This document shows, in pieces, positions 53,594-61,575 of a stretch of 63,586 nucleotides of DNA. The notes under the pieces were generated by a model. It was not told the DNA's origin. It did no database searches and saw nothing but the letters and a program-made list of their open reading frames with translations. Origin of the DNA: Phenylobacterium sp. (GTDB lineage: Bacteria > Pseudomonadota > Alphaproteobacteria > Caulobacterales > Caulobacteraceae); NCBI RefSeq assembly GCF_004297125.1, contig NZ_SCVD01000037.1, positions 1 through 63,586 on the forward strand, read 5' to 3'. Each line of letters starts with the position of its first letter. The stretch's first letter is position 1. Made by a program: the position numbers and the translations under genes.

Positions 53594-54745
53594 TTGGGCG
53601 TGACCCTCGATCTCAGCCGCGCGCCGGCCAAAGCGCTTGTGCCGCCCAACCTCACCGGTCTCGACCGGAAGGAGCTGGCGGCCGCGCTGGTCGAGGCCGG
53701 GGTGGTCCCCGAGGCCAAGGCCAAGATGCGGGCCAGCCAGCTTTGGCGGTGGATCCACCACTATGGCGTGACCGACTTCGCCGAGATGACGGACGTCGCG
53801 AAGGAAACCCGCGCGGCCCTCGCCGCCGCCTTCAGCCTGGCGCGCCCGCACATCGTCGAGCGCCAGGTCTCCAAGGACGGCACGCGGAAGTACCTGATCC
53901 GCATGGGTCCGGGCATCGAGGTGGAGACCGTCTACATCCCCGACGTGGGCCGGGCCGGCGCGTTGTGCGTGAGCTCGCAGGTCGGCTGCACATTGAACTG
54001 CACCTTCTGCCACACGGGCACCCAAGCCCTGGTGCGCAACCTGACCGCCGCCGAGATCGTGGCCCAGGTGCAGGTGGCTCGCGACGACCTGGGCGAATGG
54101 CCGTCGCCGAAGGAAGACCGCAAGCTCACCAACATCGTCTTCATGGGCATGGGCGAGCCCCTCTACAATCTCGACCATGTGGCCAAGGCCATCGACATCA
54201 TCTCCGACAACGAGGGCATCGCGATCTCGCGCCGGCGGATCACGGTCTCGACCTCCGGCGTCGTGCCGCAGCTCCAGGCCCTGGGCGAGAAGACGCGGGC
54301 GGGCCTGGCGATCTCGCTGCACGCCACCAACGACGAGCTGCGCGAGAAGCTGGTGCCGCTCAACAAGAAGTACCCGCTGGCCGAGCTGATGGCCGGCATC
54401 CGCGCCTATCCCGGCCTGTCGAACGCCAACCGCGTGACGTTCGAATATGTGATGCTGAAGGGCGTCAACGACAGCCCGGCCGAGGCCAAGGCCCTGGTCC
54501 AGTTGCTCAAGGGCGTCCCGGCCAAGATCAACCTGATCCCGTTCAACCCGTGGCCGGGCAGCGGCTACGAGTGCTCGTCCTGGTCGACGATCGAGGCCTT
54601 CGCCGCGATCCTGAACCGGGGCGGCTACGCCTCGCCGATCCGCACGCCGCGCGGCCGCGACATCCTCGCCGCCTGCGGCCAGCTGAAGAGCGAGAGCGAG
54701 AAGGTGCGCGCCAGCGCCCGGCGCAAGGCTGCCGTTTCGGAATAG
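53594..54745 (+). CDS. rlmN: 23S rRNA (adenine-C2)-methyltransferase RlmN
   Basis: RlmN methylates A2503 of 23S rRNA and A37 of tRNAs by radical SAM chemistry. The 383-residue protein has the CxxxCxxC cluster in SSQVGCTLNCTFCHTG, the resolving Cys of LCVSSQ and the methyl-carrying Cys of AACGQLK near the end. TTG 53594 is chosen because AAGGA lies 9 nt before it; GTG 53600 is the alternative. Confidence 0.95.
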   Translation: MGVTLDLSRAPAKALVPPNLTGLDRKELAAALVEAGVVPEAKAKMRASQLWRWIHHYGVTDFAEMTDVAKETRAALAAAFSLARPHIVERQVSKDGTRKYLIRMGPGIEVETVYIPDVGRAGALCVSSQVGCTLNCTFCHTGTQALVRNLTAAEIVAQVQVARDDLGEWPSPKEDRKLTNIVFMGMGEPLYNLDHVAKAIDIISDNEGIAISRRRITVSTSGVVPQLQALGEKTRAGLAISLHATNDELREKLVPLNKKYPLAELMAGIRAYPGLSNANRVTFEYVMLKGVNDSPAEAKALVQLLKGVPAKINLIPFNPWPGSGYECSSWSTIEAFAAILNRGGYASPIRTPRGRDILAACGQLKSESEKVRASARRKAAVSE

Positions 54746-54792
54746 TAACGCCTCCGTGGTAACGGTTCGGCCTAGTTTCGGGGACGCGTTGC

Positions 54793-55212
54793 ATGCCGAC
54801 ACCATCGCCAGAGATCCAGGCCTTCGCCGCCGGATTCCCGGTGTTCCTCGCCCACGCGGGGGTCACGGTCATCATCCTGTTCGCGGCGGCGGCGCTCTAT
54901 GTGCTGCTCACCCCGCACAAGGAGATCACCCTGATCCGCGAGGGCAACACGGCCGCGGCCGTGTCGCTGGGCGGGGTGCTGCTGGGGTTGGCGATCCCGC
55001 TGGCGGCGTCGCTGCGGGCCTCGACCAACGTCATCGAGATCGGTCTGTGGGGCGCGGTGACCGTGGTGGTCCAGCTGCTGGTCTTCCGGCTGGTGGACAT
55101 GATCCTGCGCGGCCTGCCCAAGCGGATCCAGGAGGGCGAGATCTCGGCCGCCGCCCTGCTGGTGGGCGCCAAGATCGCCACGGCCCTGATCGTCGCGGCC
55201 GCGCGTAGTTAG
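54793..55212 (+). CDS. DUF350 membrane protein
   Basis: A 139-residue protein with four membrane helices and the DUF350 layout (VTVIILFAAAALYVLL; EGNTAAAVSLGGVLLGLAIPLA; VTVVVQLLVFRLVDMIL; ISAAALLVGAKIATALIVAA). DUF350 (YjfL-type) proteins have no settled role. The serine-protease-like gene follows after 16 nt in the same direction, so the two are likely cotranscribed. Confidence 0.85.
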   Translation: MPTPSPEIQAFAAGFPVFLAHAGVTVIILFAAAALYVLLTPHKEITLIREGNTAAAVSLGGVLLGLAIPLAASLRASTNVIEIGLWGAVTVVVQLLVFRLVDMILRGLPKRIQEGEISAAALLVGAKIATALIVAAARS

Positions 55213-55228
55213 GCGGGCTTGGGCTGAC

Positions 55229-56059
55229 ATGAAGTTTCCGCGGCTGCCGGATTGGGTGGTCTACGCCGCGATCGTGGTGGCGCTGCTGTTCGCCGCCCTG
55301 GGCCGGGACGAGCGCACCGACGCGCCGCCGCCGCCGCCCAAGGGCGCCGACCCTCTGGGCGAGGCGCTGGGCCCGGCCTCGCCGTTCGACCCCTCGGTGG
55401 TGGTCGATGTGCCGGCCAAGGTGGGTCCGGCCGCCGGCACGGCCTTCTCCATCGCCAGGGCGGGCGTCTGGCTCACCGCCCGCCACGTCGTCGACGGCTG
55501 CCGTCGGGCCGCCATCGTGGTGGGTCCGGGGACCGGCGTGGCGGTGAACGTCCGGGTCGATCCGCGCGGCGAGGCGGCGCTGCTGTTCACCGAGGGCGGG
55601 GCGGCCCCCCTGCCGCTGGGCCTGGCCGAACCGCTGCGCCGCGGCCAGCGGGCCTTCCACCCCGGCTTCCCGCAGGGCGAGCCGGGCGAGGCCAGCTCGC
55701 GGCTGCTGGGCCGGGAGAACCTGGTGGTGCGCGGCCACGGCGCGCGCACCGAGCCGGTGCTGGTCTGGGCCGAGACCGGACGGACCGAAGGGCTGGAGGG
55801 TACGCTGGGTGGGCTGTCGGGCGCGCCGGCGCTGGACGCCCAGGGCCGGGTGCTGGGCGTGACCATCGCCGAGAGCCCGCGCCGCGGCCGCATCTACACC
55901 ACCGCGCCGGAGATCGTGCGCGCGACCCTGGCGGCCAACAATCGCCGCGCCGACGCCACCGCCGCCCTGGGCGAGCCCATCACGCCCCAGAACTACTTCT
56001 ATGTCGCCGACGACCTGCGCCGCGAGCTGCAGGTGGCCCAGGTGGTCTGCCTGGACTAG
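55229..56059 (+). CDS. Trypsin-like serine protease domain protein
   Basis: A 276-residue protein with an N-terminal membrane anchor (VVYAAIVVALLFAALG, about residues 10-25), a proline-rich linker and a chymotrypsin-like fold. The histidine is in WLTARHVVDGC and the serine in GTLGGLSGAPALD. The expected D-L-A-L-L segment reads GEAALLF, so the catalytic Asp seems replaced or shifted. It may be a weak protease or a binding protein. No PDZ domain. Its end overlaps the AmpG-like gene by four bases. Confidence 0.78.
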   Translation: MKFPRLPDWVVYAAIVVALLFAALGRDERTDAPPPPPKGADPLGEALGPASPFDPSVVVDVPAKVGPAAGTAFSIARAGVWLTARHVVDGCRRAAIVVGPGTGVAVNVRVDPRGEAALLFTEGGAAPLPLGLAEPLRRGQRAFHPGFPQGEPGEASSRLLGRENLVVRGHGARTEPVLVWAETGRTEGLEGTLGGLSGAPALDAQGRVLGVTIAESPRRGRIYTTAPEIVRATLAANNRRADATAALGEPITPQNYFYVADDLRRELQVAQVVCLD

Positions 56060-57405
56060 CTGGTCTGAGCCGTCGCCGCAGCGTCGTCGCGGCGGCGCTG
56101 ATAGCGGGCCAGCAGCAGGAAGAGCAGGATCGGCGGGATCGCCGTCAGGCCGGTGGCGATCCACGAGGTGGCGTACGCGCCCATCAGCCCCTGGGTCTGG
56201 GCCAGGCCGTCGACCGCCGCGCCGGAGAAGCCCTTCAGGAACTTGCCCAGGAAGGCGTAGGTCGAGGACAGCAAGGCGTACTGTGTGGCCGTGTAGCCCA
56301 GTCCGGTGAGGCTCGACATGTAGGCCACCAGCGCCACGCCGGCGAAGGCCTGAGCGAAGTTGTCCAGCGCCATCACCGCCGTGAAGATCGGTATCTCGTG
56401 GGAGATGGTGAGAAGGGCGAAGGCCGCCGTGCCCACGCCCTGGAGGACCGACCCTGCGATCAGGGTCGGGAAGAGGCCGAACCTCACCGCGCACAGGCCG
56501 GAGACGGCGATGCCGACGAAAGCGCCGGGCAGGCCGGTGGCGGCCCGCACCACCGCCACCGTGTCCTTCGTCAGGCCCAGGTCGTGGTAAAACGGATTAT
56601 ACATCGGCCCCATCAGGTAGTCGGGAAGCCGATAGGCCGCGATGGCCGCCAGCATCAGGAAGCCCAGCGTCTTGTGGGTGGCGAAGAAGTCGATGAACGG
56701 GCCGACGACCGCATCGAAGAAGCCGCGAGGCGTCCACAGCGGCGCCTTCGCCTGCATCACGGCGTCGGCCTTCGCCGGTTCCATGGCGAAGAAGCTGGCG
56801 GCCACGCCGATTCCCATCAGCACCGCCATGGCGACATAGGATTGGGGCCAGCCGAGATGGGCGGCGTACGCGATGATCGCGGCGTCGGCGATGATGATGG
56901 CGACGCGGTATCCCATGGAATAGGCCGAGGCGAGGAGACCGATCTCCTCGGGGTCGGACGAGGCTTCGATCCGCCAGGCGTCCACCACGATGTCCTGGGT
57001 GGCGGAAGCCAGGGCGACCAGCAGGGCGAAGGCGCCGATCTTGGTGAGGTCCGCGGGGCCTGACACGGCCATCGCGATCAGCCCGAACGCGACGACGAAT
57101 TGCGACAGCATCATCCAGCCGCGCCTGCGCCCGAGGCGGCCGAAGATCGGAACATCCACGCGGTCGACGATCGGCGCCCAGACGGGCTTCAGGACATAGG
57201 CCATCCCGACCCAGGAGATGAAGCCGATGGCCTTGAGCGTGGTGCCTTCGTCGCGCAGCCAGTAGCCGAACGTGCCCGCGGTCAGCAGGAACGGCAGACC
57301 CGAGCTGAAGCCCAGGGCCAGCATGACCGCGACCTTGGGCTGGCGCAGTGAGCGGACCACATCCATGGCGGTGCGCTTGCGCTTGGCCGCGGGCTTGTCG
57401 GACAT
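56056..57405 (-). CDS. ampG: AmpG-like muropeptide permease (MFS)
   Basis: A 449-residue MFS transporter with twelve or more helices. AmpG family marks are VMLALGFSSGLPFLLTAGTFGYWLR, KPVWAPIVDRVDVPIFGRLGRRRGWM, SATQDIVVDAWRIE and SLTGLGYTATQYALLSS. AmpG imports anhydromuropeptides for wall recycling, which in other bacteria feeds beta-lactamase induction; no AmpR or beta-lactamase is in the window. Single gene. Confidence 0.87.
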   Translation of the reverse strand: MSDKPAAKRKRTAMDVVRSLRQPKVAVMLALGFSSGLPFLLTAGTFGYWLRDEGTTLKAIGFISWVGMAYVLKPVWAPIVDRVDVPIFGRLGRRRGWMMLSQFVVAFGLIAMAVSGPADLTKIGAFALLVALASATQDIVVDAWRIEASSDPEEIGLLASAYSMGYRVAIIIADAAIIAYAAHLGWPQSYVAMAVLMGIGVAASFFAMEPAKADAVMQAKAPLWTPRGFFDAVVGPFIDFFATHKTLGFLMLAAIAAYRLPDYLMGPMYNPFYHDLGLTKDTVAVVRAATGLPGAFVGIAVSGLCAVRFGLFPTLIAGSVLQGVGTAAFALLTISHEIPIFTAVMALDNFAQAFAGVALVAYMSSLTGLGYTATQYALLSSTYAFLGKFLKGFSGAAVDGLAQTQGLMGAYATSWIATGLTAIPPILLFLLLARYQRRRDDAAATAQTS

Positions 57406-57435
57406 TCTGATCTCCGGGCGAAGCGCCCCTCGGGA

Positions 57436-58986
57436 TCAGCCGAACTTGGCGCGCGCCGCGGGCTTCGTAAAGGCGGACCCGGTCCAGCGGGTGAGGGCGA
57501 CGCGCAGGGCGTCCGGCGACAGCGGCTTGACCAGGAAATCGTCCATGCCGGCCGCGAGGCAGGCGTGGCGGTCGTCCTCGAAGGCGTTGGCCGTCAGGGC
57601 CACGATCGGGGTCTTGACGCCGTTCTCGCGCAGCTTGCGCGCGGTCTCCTCGCCGGAGAGGCCGGGCATGCGCATGTCCATCAGGATCAGGTCGTAGGCC
57701 TCGACCTCGGCGGCCGCGAGGGCCTCGGCCCCGCTTGTGGCATGCTCCACCTCGCAGCCCTCGCGGGTCAGCAGGGCGCGGGCCAGCAGCGCGTTGATGG
57801 GATTGTCCTCGACCAGCAGGATGCGCGCACCGGGGGCGGCGGCGGTGACCACGCGTTCGTCGATCTGGGCTGGCTGGCTGGGGTCGGCGGCGGCGCCGGC
57901 GGCGATCAGCACGCGCTCCGCCAGCGAGGCGCGGCGGAGCGGCTTGATCAGGTAGCCGGCGAAACCCGACCGGCGGTAACGGGCGATCCGGTCGCGCTCG
58001 TCGGGCGCCAGCAGCACGATGGCCGGACGCTGCAGGGGCGGGCGGAGCGCCCCGTTGGCGGCCGCCAGGCTCGCGTCGACCAGAATCACGTCGCCGGGCC
58101 GGGTGCGGGCGATGGCTTCGGGCAGGGCCGGGGCGACGACAACCTCGCCGCCGCAGGCCTCGATCTGCAGCCGCGCGGCCTCGCGGACCATGGGATTGGG
58201 CGAGGCCACGCCGATGGTGCGGCCCTCCAGCGCCCGGGCGGGTACGGCGGCCGGCAGCACCGGGAACGAGGCCTCGAACCAGAAGCAGGCGCCGCCGCCG
58301 GGCGCGGTCTCGACCCCGACATCGCCGCCCATGGCGCGGGCCAGCCGCCGCGCGATCGCCAGCCCAAGTCCGGCGCCGCCGAGGTCGGCGTGGGCGGCTT
58401 CGGCCTGGGCGAATTCCTCGAAGATCCGCTCCCGGTGGGGTTTGGACACGCCCGGGCCGGTGTCCTCCACCCGCAGCCGCAGGCGGCCCGGTTGCGGGAC
58501 GGAGGCGGCGATCAACACGCCGCCGTCCTCGGTGAACTTGACGGCGTTCCCGGCGAAGTTGAGCAGGATTTGGCGCAGGCGGCCCTCGTCGGCCTGGATC
58601 GAGGCCGGGGCGGCCGGCGCGGCCCAGACGATTTCCAGGCCCTTTTCCCGCGCGCGGGGCGACAGCAGTTCGGCCACGCCGCGCAGCAGGCCCTCGATGT
58701 CGGTCGGGGCGGGATGCAGCTCCACGCGCCCGGCGCCCAGCTTGGCGTAGTCGAGCACGTCGTTGACCAGCGTCAGCAGGTGCTGGCCGCTGTCGTGGAG
58801 CGCGGACACATAGGCCTTCTGCTCGGCGGTGAGCTTGGTGCCCTCCAGCAGGCGGGCCATGCCCAGGACGCCGTTCAGGGGCGTACGGAACTCGTGGCTG
58901 AGCGAGGCGAGCTGCTCAGCGCTGATCTGGGCGCGGGTCGGGCGGCGCTCGGATAGGGGACGAGAGGGTCTACGCATGGGGCGCAA
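57436..58986 (-). CDS. Hybrid histidine kinase (HisKA-HATPase-REC-REC)
   Basis: The 516-residue soluble protein starts almost directly with HisKA (H31 in LASLSHEFRTPLNGVLGMARLL), then HATPase (ILLNFAGNAVKFTEDGG; GLGLAIARRLARAMGG), a degenerate receiver (about 255-365) and a full receiver with the phospho-Asp in LILMDMRMPGLSGEE. It has no sensor domain and no membrane segment, so it must be fed by another protein. It is divergent from the LuxR-type gene. Confidence 0.93.
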   Translation of the reverse strand: MRPMRRPSRPLSERRPTRAQISAEQLASLSHEFRTPLNGVLGMARLLEGTKLTAEQKAYVSALHDSGQHLLTLVNDVLDYAKLGAGRVELHPAPTDIEGLLRGVAELLSPRAREKGLEIVWAAPAAPASIQADEGRLRQILLNFAGNAVKFTEDGGVLIAASVPQPGRLRLRVEDTGPGVSKPHRERIFEEFAQAEAAHADLGGAGLGLAIARRLARAMGGDVGVETAPGGGACFWFEASFPVLPAAVPARALEGRTIGVASPNPMVREAARLQIEACGGEVVVAPALPEAIARTRPGDVILVDASLAAANGALRPPLQRPAIVLLAPDERDRIARYRRSGFAGYLIKPLRRASLAERVLIAAGAAADPSQPAQIDERVVTAAAPGARILLVEDNPINALLARALLTREGCEVEHATSGAEALAAAEVEAYDLILMDMRMPGLSGEETARKLRENGVKTPIVALTANAFEDDRHACLAAGMDDFLVKPLSPDALRVALTRWTGSAFTKPAARAKFG

Positions 58987-59142
58987 GGCTTAAGCGTAAC
59001 GACTTAACGGTCGGTCAAGCCCGGGGCGCCCCGCTGCTACAAAACAACGCGAAACAGCGTTTTCTACGCGGTTAAGTAGACGGAACGCGAAAGCCGTCGT
59101 TTACTAGGCCATAAGGTCCGTAGTGCGCTTTGGGGGAGCGTC

Positions 59143-59895
59143 ATGAACCCTGTCGAGCTATTGACGCAACGAGAGCGCGACTGTCTGCGCCTTGTCGATC
59201 AGCATTTGAGCTCGAAGCAGATCGCCCGCGAGCTGGGCATGTCGAAGACCTCCGTCGACACCTACTGTGACCGCGCCCGCCGCAAGCTGGGCGTCGACGA
59301 CCGCTTCAAGGCGGCGAAACTCCTCCGCGACGTCGAGGTGAATCCTGTCCTGATCGCGTCAGGACAAGACGCGATCAGGACAGACAGCGCCGCTCCAAGC
59401 TGGCCCGATGAGCCGGCAACAGATGGGGCGTCCGATGGGTCAGCAACCGAACTTCGAGAACAGAGCGGTGATTGGGAGGGCGCTACGCCTTCGCCGGGAG
59501 ATCGACGACTTCGAAGCGCGTTGGCCGGCCCTGGCGAAACGGGAGGAACTCCTTCCCGGCTTTTCCTGGACGCAGCTCGAGCGGCAGCTCGTCGATCTTT
59601 CGGCGACTCCGACGCAGGCGGACATGGCGCGGCACTTGGTTTCGGCTACCCGGAAACTGGCGCCGTTCAAGCCGCCGGAAATGGTGCTGCGCGAGATCCT
59701 CTGCCTGACCTGGGTTCTCCTCGACGAGAACTTCAAGGGCGAGCCGGAGCCTGGAGCCGCAGAAACGATCTGAGCCCCGCGCTCCGGGTCGGCGCGATCG
59801 TCGGGATCGCCCTCGTCACCGCCCTCGCGTTCGGAGGGATGTTGGCCGGGCTGCATTACCTCAACGACCTGGCGGCAAGTTTACTAAAGGCCTGA
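59143..59895 (+). CDS. LuxR-type HTH protein with C-terminal membrane segment
   Basis: The 250-residue frame has a GerE/LuxR helix-turn-helix at residues 1-68 (LLTQRERDCLRLVDQHLSSK, IARELGMSKTSVDTYCDRAR) and a C-terminal membrane helix (VGAIVGIALVTALAFGGMLA, about 211-230) preceded by NDLSPALR. This layout is common in Caulobacterales. Both ends use high-GC third positions, but residues about 70-208 do not; there a second frame (59408..59773) carries the gene-like codon use. Start ATG has GGGGGAG upstream. A 16-bp hairpin lies at 59345..59383. Confidence 0.75.
   Translation: MNPVELLTQRERDCLRLVDQHLSSKQIARELGMSKTSVDTYCDRARRKLGVDDRFKAAKLLRDVEVNPVLIASGQDAIRTDSAAPSWPDEPATDGASDGSATELREQSGDWEGATPSPGDRRLRSALAGPGETGGTPSRLFLDAARAAARRSFGDSDAGGHGAALGFGYPETGAVQAAGNGAARDPLPDLGSPRRELQGRAGAWSRRNDLSPALRVGAIVGIALVTALAFGGMLAGLHYLNDLAASLLKA
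59345..59383. repeat. 16-bp perfect hairpin inside the LuxR-type gene
   Basis: CTGTCCTGATCGCGTC (59345-59360) pairs with its exact reverse complement at 59368-59383 around a 7-nt loop. It lies in the coding sequence of the LuxR linker, 25 nt before the embedded frame begins. Confidence 0.8.
59408..59773 (+). CDS. Embedded gene in another frame of the LuxR-type gene, hypothetical
   Basis: A 121-residue frame (GRALRLRREIDDFEARWPAL, ELLPGFSWTQLERQLVDLSA, PPEMVLREILCLTWVLLDENF) with strongly gene-like third positions, in the frame +1 to the LuxR gene. It reads as a compact helical protein; I do not know the family. Starts at 59408, 59423 or 59435 are all possible and none has a strong ribosome site. 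The alternative is one ancestral protein broken by two compensating frameshifts. Confidence 0.6.
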   Translation: MSRQQMGRPMGQQPNFENRAVIGRALRLRREIDDFEARWPALAKREELLPGFSWTQLERQLVDLSATPTQADMARHLVSATRKLAPFKPPEMVLREILCLTWVLLDENFKGEPEPGAAETI

Positions 59896-59965
59896 ACGGC
59901 CAAGAAACCCTGTTTTCGCAACAATCAAGGCGCGCCGTGATCCACGCCGCGCATGGAGAGAAGTC

Positions 59966-60328
59966 ATGCTCAAAGAACGCCGTATGGCCGCCGAGCAAGT
60001 CGCCGGGGCCCTGTTTGAAGCTGAATCTGCCATCGACGCGGCCCTGTCGAAAACCGCGATGCTGGCAGGCGTTATGCCCAGCCTGCGCAAGGCCGCCGGG
60101 GCCTCGGCCCTGATCGGCCAGGACGCCGTCGAGCGCGCGAGCCAAGCCATCATGGCCCTGGCCGAAGCCCGCCGGGCGATCGTCGAGACCCACAAGGAAC
60201 TGAGCGTCGTGCAGGTCCAGATCGGCCTGGGCGCGGTGAAGATGGCCGGCGACGAAGGCGACAAGCCGCCGCCGCAAGGCGTCGAGCTCACCCGTACCCG
60301 CATGCGTTCGCTTCGCATCGCCTCATAG
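59966..60328 (+). CDS. Hypothetical protein
   Basis: A 120-residue, mainly helical protein (MAAEQVAGALFEAESAIDAALSK, SALIGQDAVERASQAIMALAEARRAIVETHKEL) with a short disordered tail. ATG 59966 has GAGAG upstream. The family was not recognised, though the LuxR gene plus this gene form a plausible local unit. Confidence 0.6.
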   Translation: MLKERRMAAEQVAGALFEAESAIDAALSKTAMLAGVMPSLRKAAGASALIGQDAVERASQAIMALAEARRAIVETHKELSVVQVQIGLGAVKMAGDEGDKPPPQGVELTRTRMRSLRIAS

Positions 60329-60358
60329 GCGCCCGGTCGGCGGTTCCAACCTAAGATA

Positions 60359-60865
60359 GTGTCTGTCAGACTACGGCCCTCGGAACATCCGTGGGCCGTA
60401 GCTTTGTCCTCATACCAATTGCCGATCTGGGTCTGGCCCGCCGCGCTGATGGTCGTCTGCGTCCTCGCGGTGTGGCGCGGTCGCGACGAGGAGCGGCTTG
60501 CGTCGGCCGGATTGCTCGCAGCTTGGGCGATCTCGATGGTCGCCTTCAGGGCGAAGAGCGAGGATACCCAGTGGCCAATCCTGATTATCGATACCTGCTT
60601 GTTCTGCCTCTACGTCTACATAGCGATGCGAAGTCGCCGCTTCTGGCCGTTGTTCCTGGCGGGGTTCGGATTGCTCATCGTGGCCACTCACGTGGCGCAC
60701 GCCCTTGATGCCGGAATTAGCGGTTGGGCCTATTGGACCGCCGCGCGCATCTGGAACTACCTCTGCCTTTTCATGATCGGCTACGGCTCCTGGACCGCTC
60801 CGAAGCGTTACGCGGAGATCGAGGCCGGCGACGCCAGCGAGGTTCCCGGGGCGACCCGGCGGTAG
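60359..60865 (+). CDS. Hypothetical membrane protein
   Basis: The 168-residue frame has four to five membrane helices (QLPIWVWPAALMVVCVLAVW, FWPLFLAGFGLLIVATHVAHAL, LCLFMIGYG). The start is uncertain: GTG 60359 covers a 9-bp hairpin, while TTG 60404 gives a shorter form starting SSYQLPIW. Its 3' end overlaps the truncated comM by 58 nt. Base composition is lower in GC than neighbours to the left, so it may be a recent arrival. Confidence 0.6.
   Translation: MSVRLRPSEHPWAVALSSYQLPIWVWPAALMVVCVLAVWRGRDEERLASAGLLAAWAISMVAFRAKSEDTQWPILIIDTCLFCLYVYIAMRSRRFWPLFLAGFGLLIVATHVAHALDAGISGWAYWTAARIWNYLCLFMIGYGSWTAPKRYAEIEAGDASEVPGATRR
60371..60401 (+). terminator. Hairpin at the start of the membrane protein gene
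   Basis: A perfect 9-bp stem CTACGGCCC/GGGCCGTAG with a 13-nt loop follows the preceding gene by 42 nt and is followed by CTTTGTCC. It may end the 59966..60328 transcript or control the next gene. Confidence 0.45.
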
Positions 60866-61512
60866 ATCAGCGCCTCGGCCACATGCGCGCGGCGCACCGG
60901 ACCGGAGCCGTCCAGGTCGGCGATGGTGCGGGCTAGCCGCAGGGTGCGGGTCCAGCCGCGCGCCGAGAGGCCGCCCAGTTCGGCCGCCTTGGCCAGCAGC
61001 GCGCGAGCCGGGGGATCGAGGTCGACGATGCTTTCCAGGAAATCGCCCTCGGCCAATGAGTTCAGCGGCGCGCCGTCGGTCCCGGCCGCCCGATCCTGCT
61101 GCATCGCGCGGGCGGCCAGCACGCGGGCGGAGGCCTCGGCGGTGCCCTCCGCCGGCGGGGGCAGGGCCATGTCGGCGGCCGTCACCGGCGGAACCTCGAC
61201 CTGCAGGTCGATACGGTCCATCAGCGGGCCCGAGATGCGACCCTGGTAGTCGGTCTGGCAGCGGGGCGCGCGCCCGCAGGCCCCGCGGCCCGCCCCGCCG
61301 TGGCCGCAGCGGCAGGGGTTCATGGCCGCCACGAGCTGGAAGCGGGCGGGATAGCGGACGTGGGCGTTGGCGCGGGCCACCACGACCTCGCCGGTTTCGA
61401 GGGGTTGGCGCAGGCTGTCCAGGGCCTGGGTCCCGAATTCCGGGAGTTCGTCGAGGAACAGGACGCCGTTGTGCGCCAAGCTCACCTCGCCCGGCTTGGC
61501 CTTCAGGCCGCC
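60808..61512 (-). pseudogene. comM: comM (YifB, Mg-chelatase-like AAA+ helicase), 3' part cut by insertion
   Basis: This is the C-terminal 234 codons of ComM, a hexameric branch-migration helicase used in natural transformation. It starts in frame at GGC GGC CTG (the glycine-rich loop), then KAKPGEVSLAHNGVLFLDELPEF with Walker B, FQLVAAMNPCRCG, and the Mg-chelatase C-terminal domain. The N-terminal half with Walker A is missing upstream; the homology stops exactly at 61512, where foreign sequence begins with TGT. The gene is therefore non-functional here unless rejoined. Confidence 0.88.
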
Positions 61513-61575
61513 TGTGAAAGTGCAAAAGGCGATGACCCTCCGGGGGCCGATTGCACGCCAGGAGGACAACAGCCG

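Noticed and set aside
58985..59010. CtrA-like TTAA pair in the kinase/LuxR intergenic region
   Set aside because: The spacing between TTAA words is 10 nt, not the 7 nt of the CtrA consensus.
61300..61575. Longer plus-strand start for the TnsA gene (342 codons)
   Set aside because: The first 92 codons are antisense to comM and precede the transposon end, so ATG 61576 is the real start.
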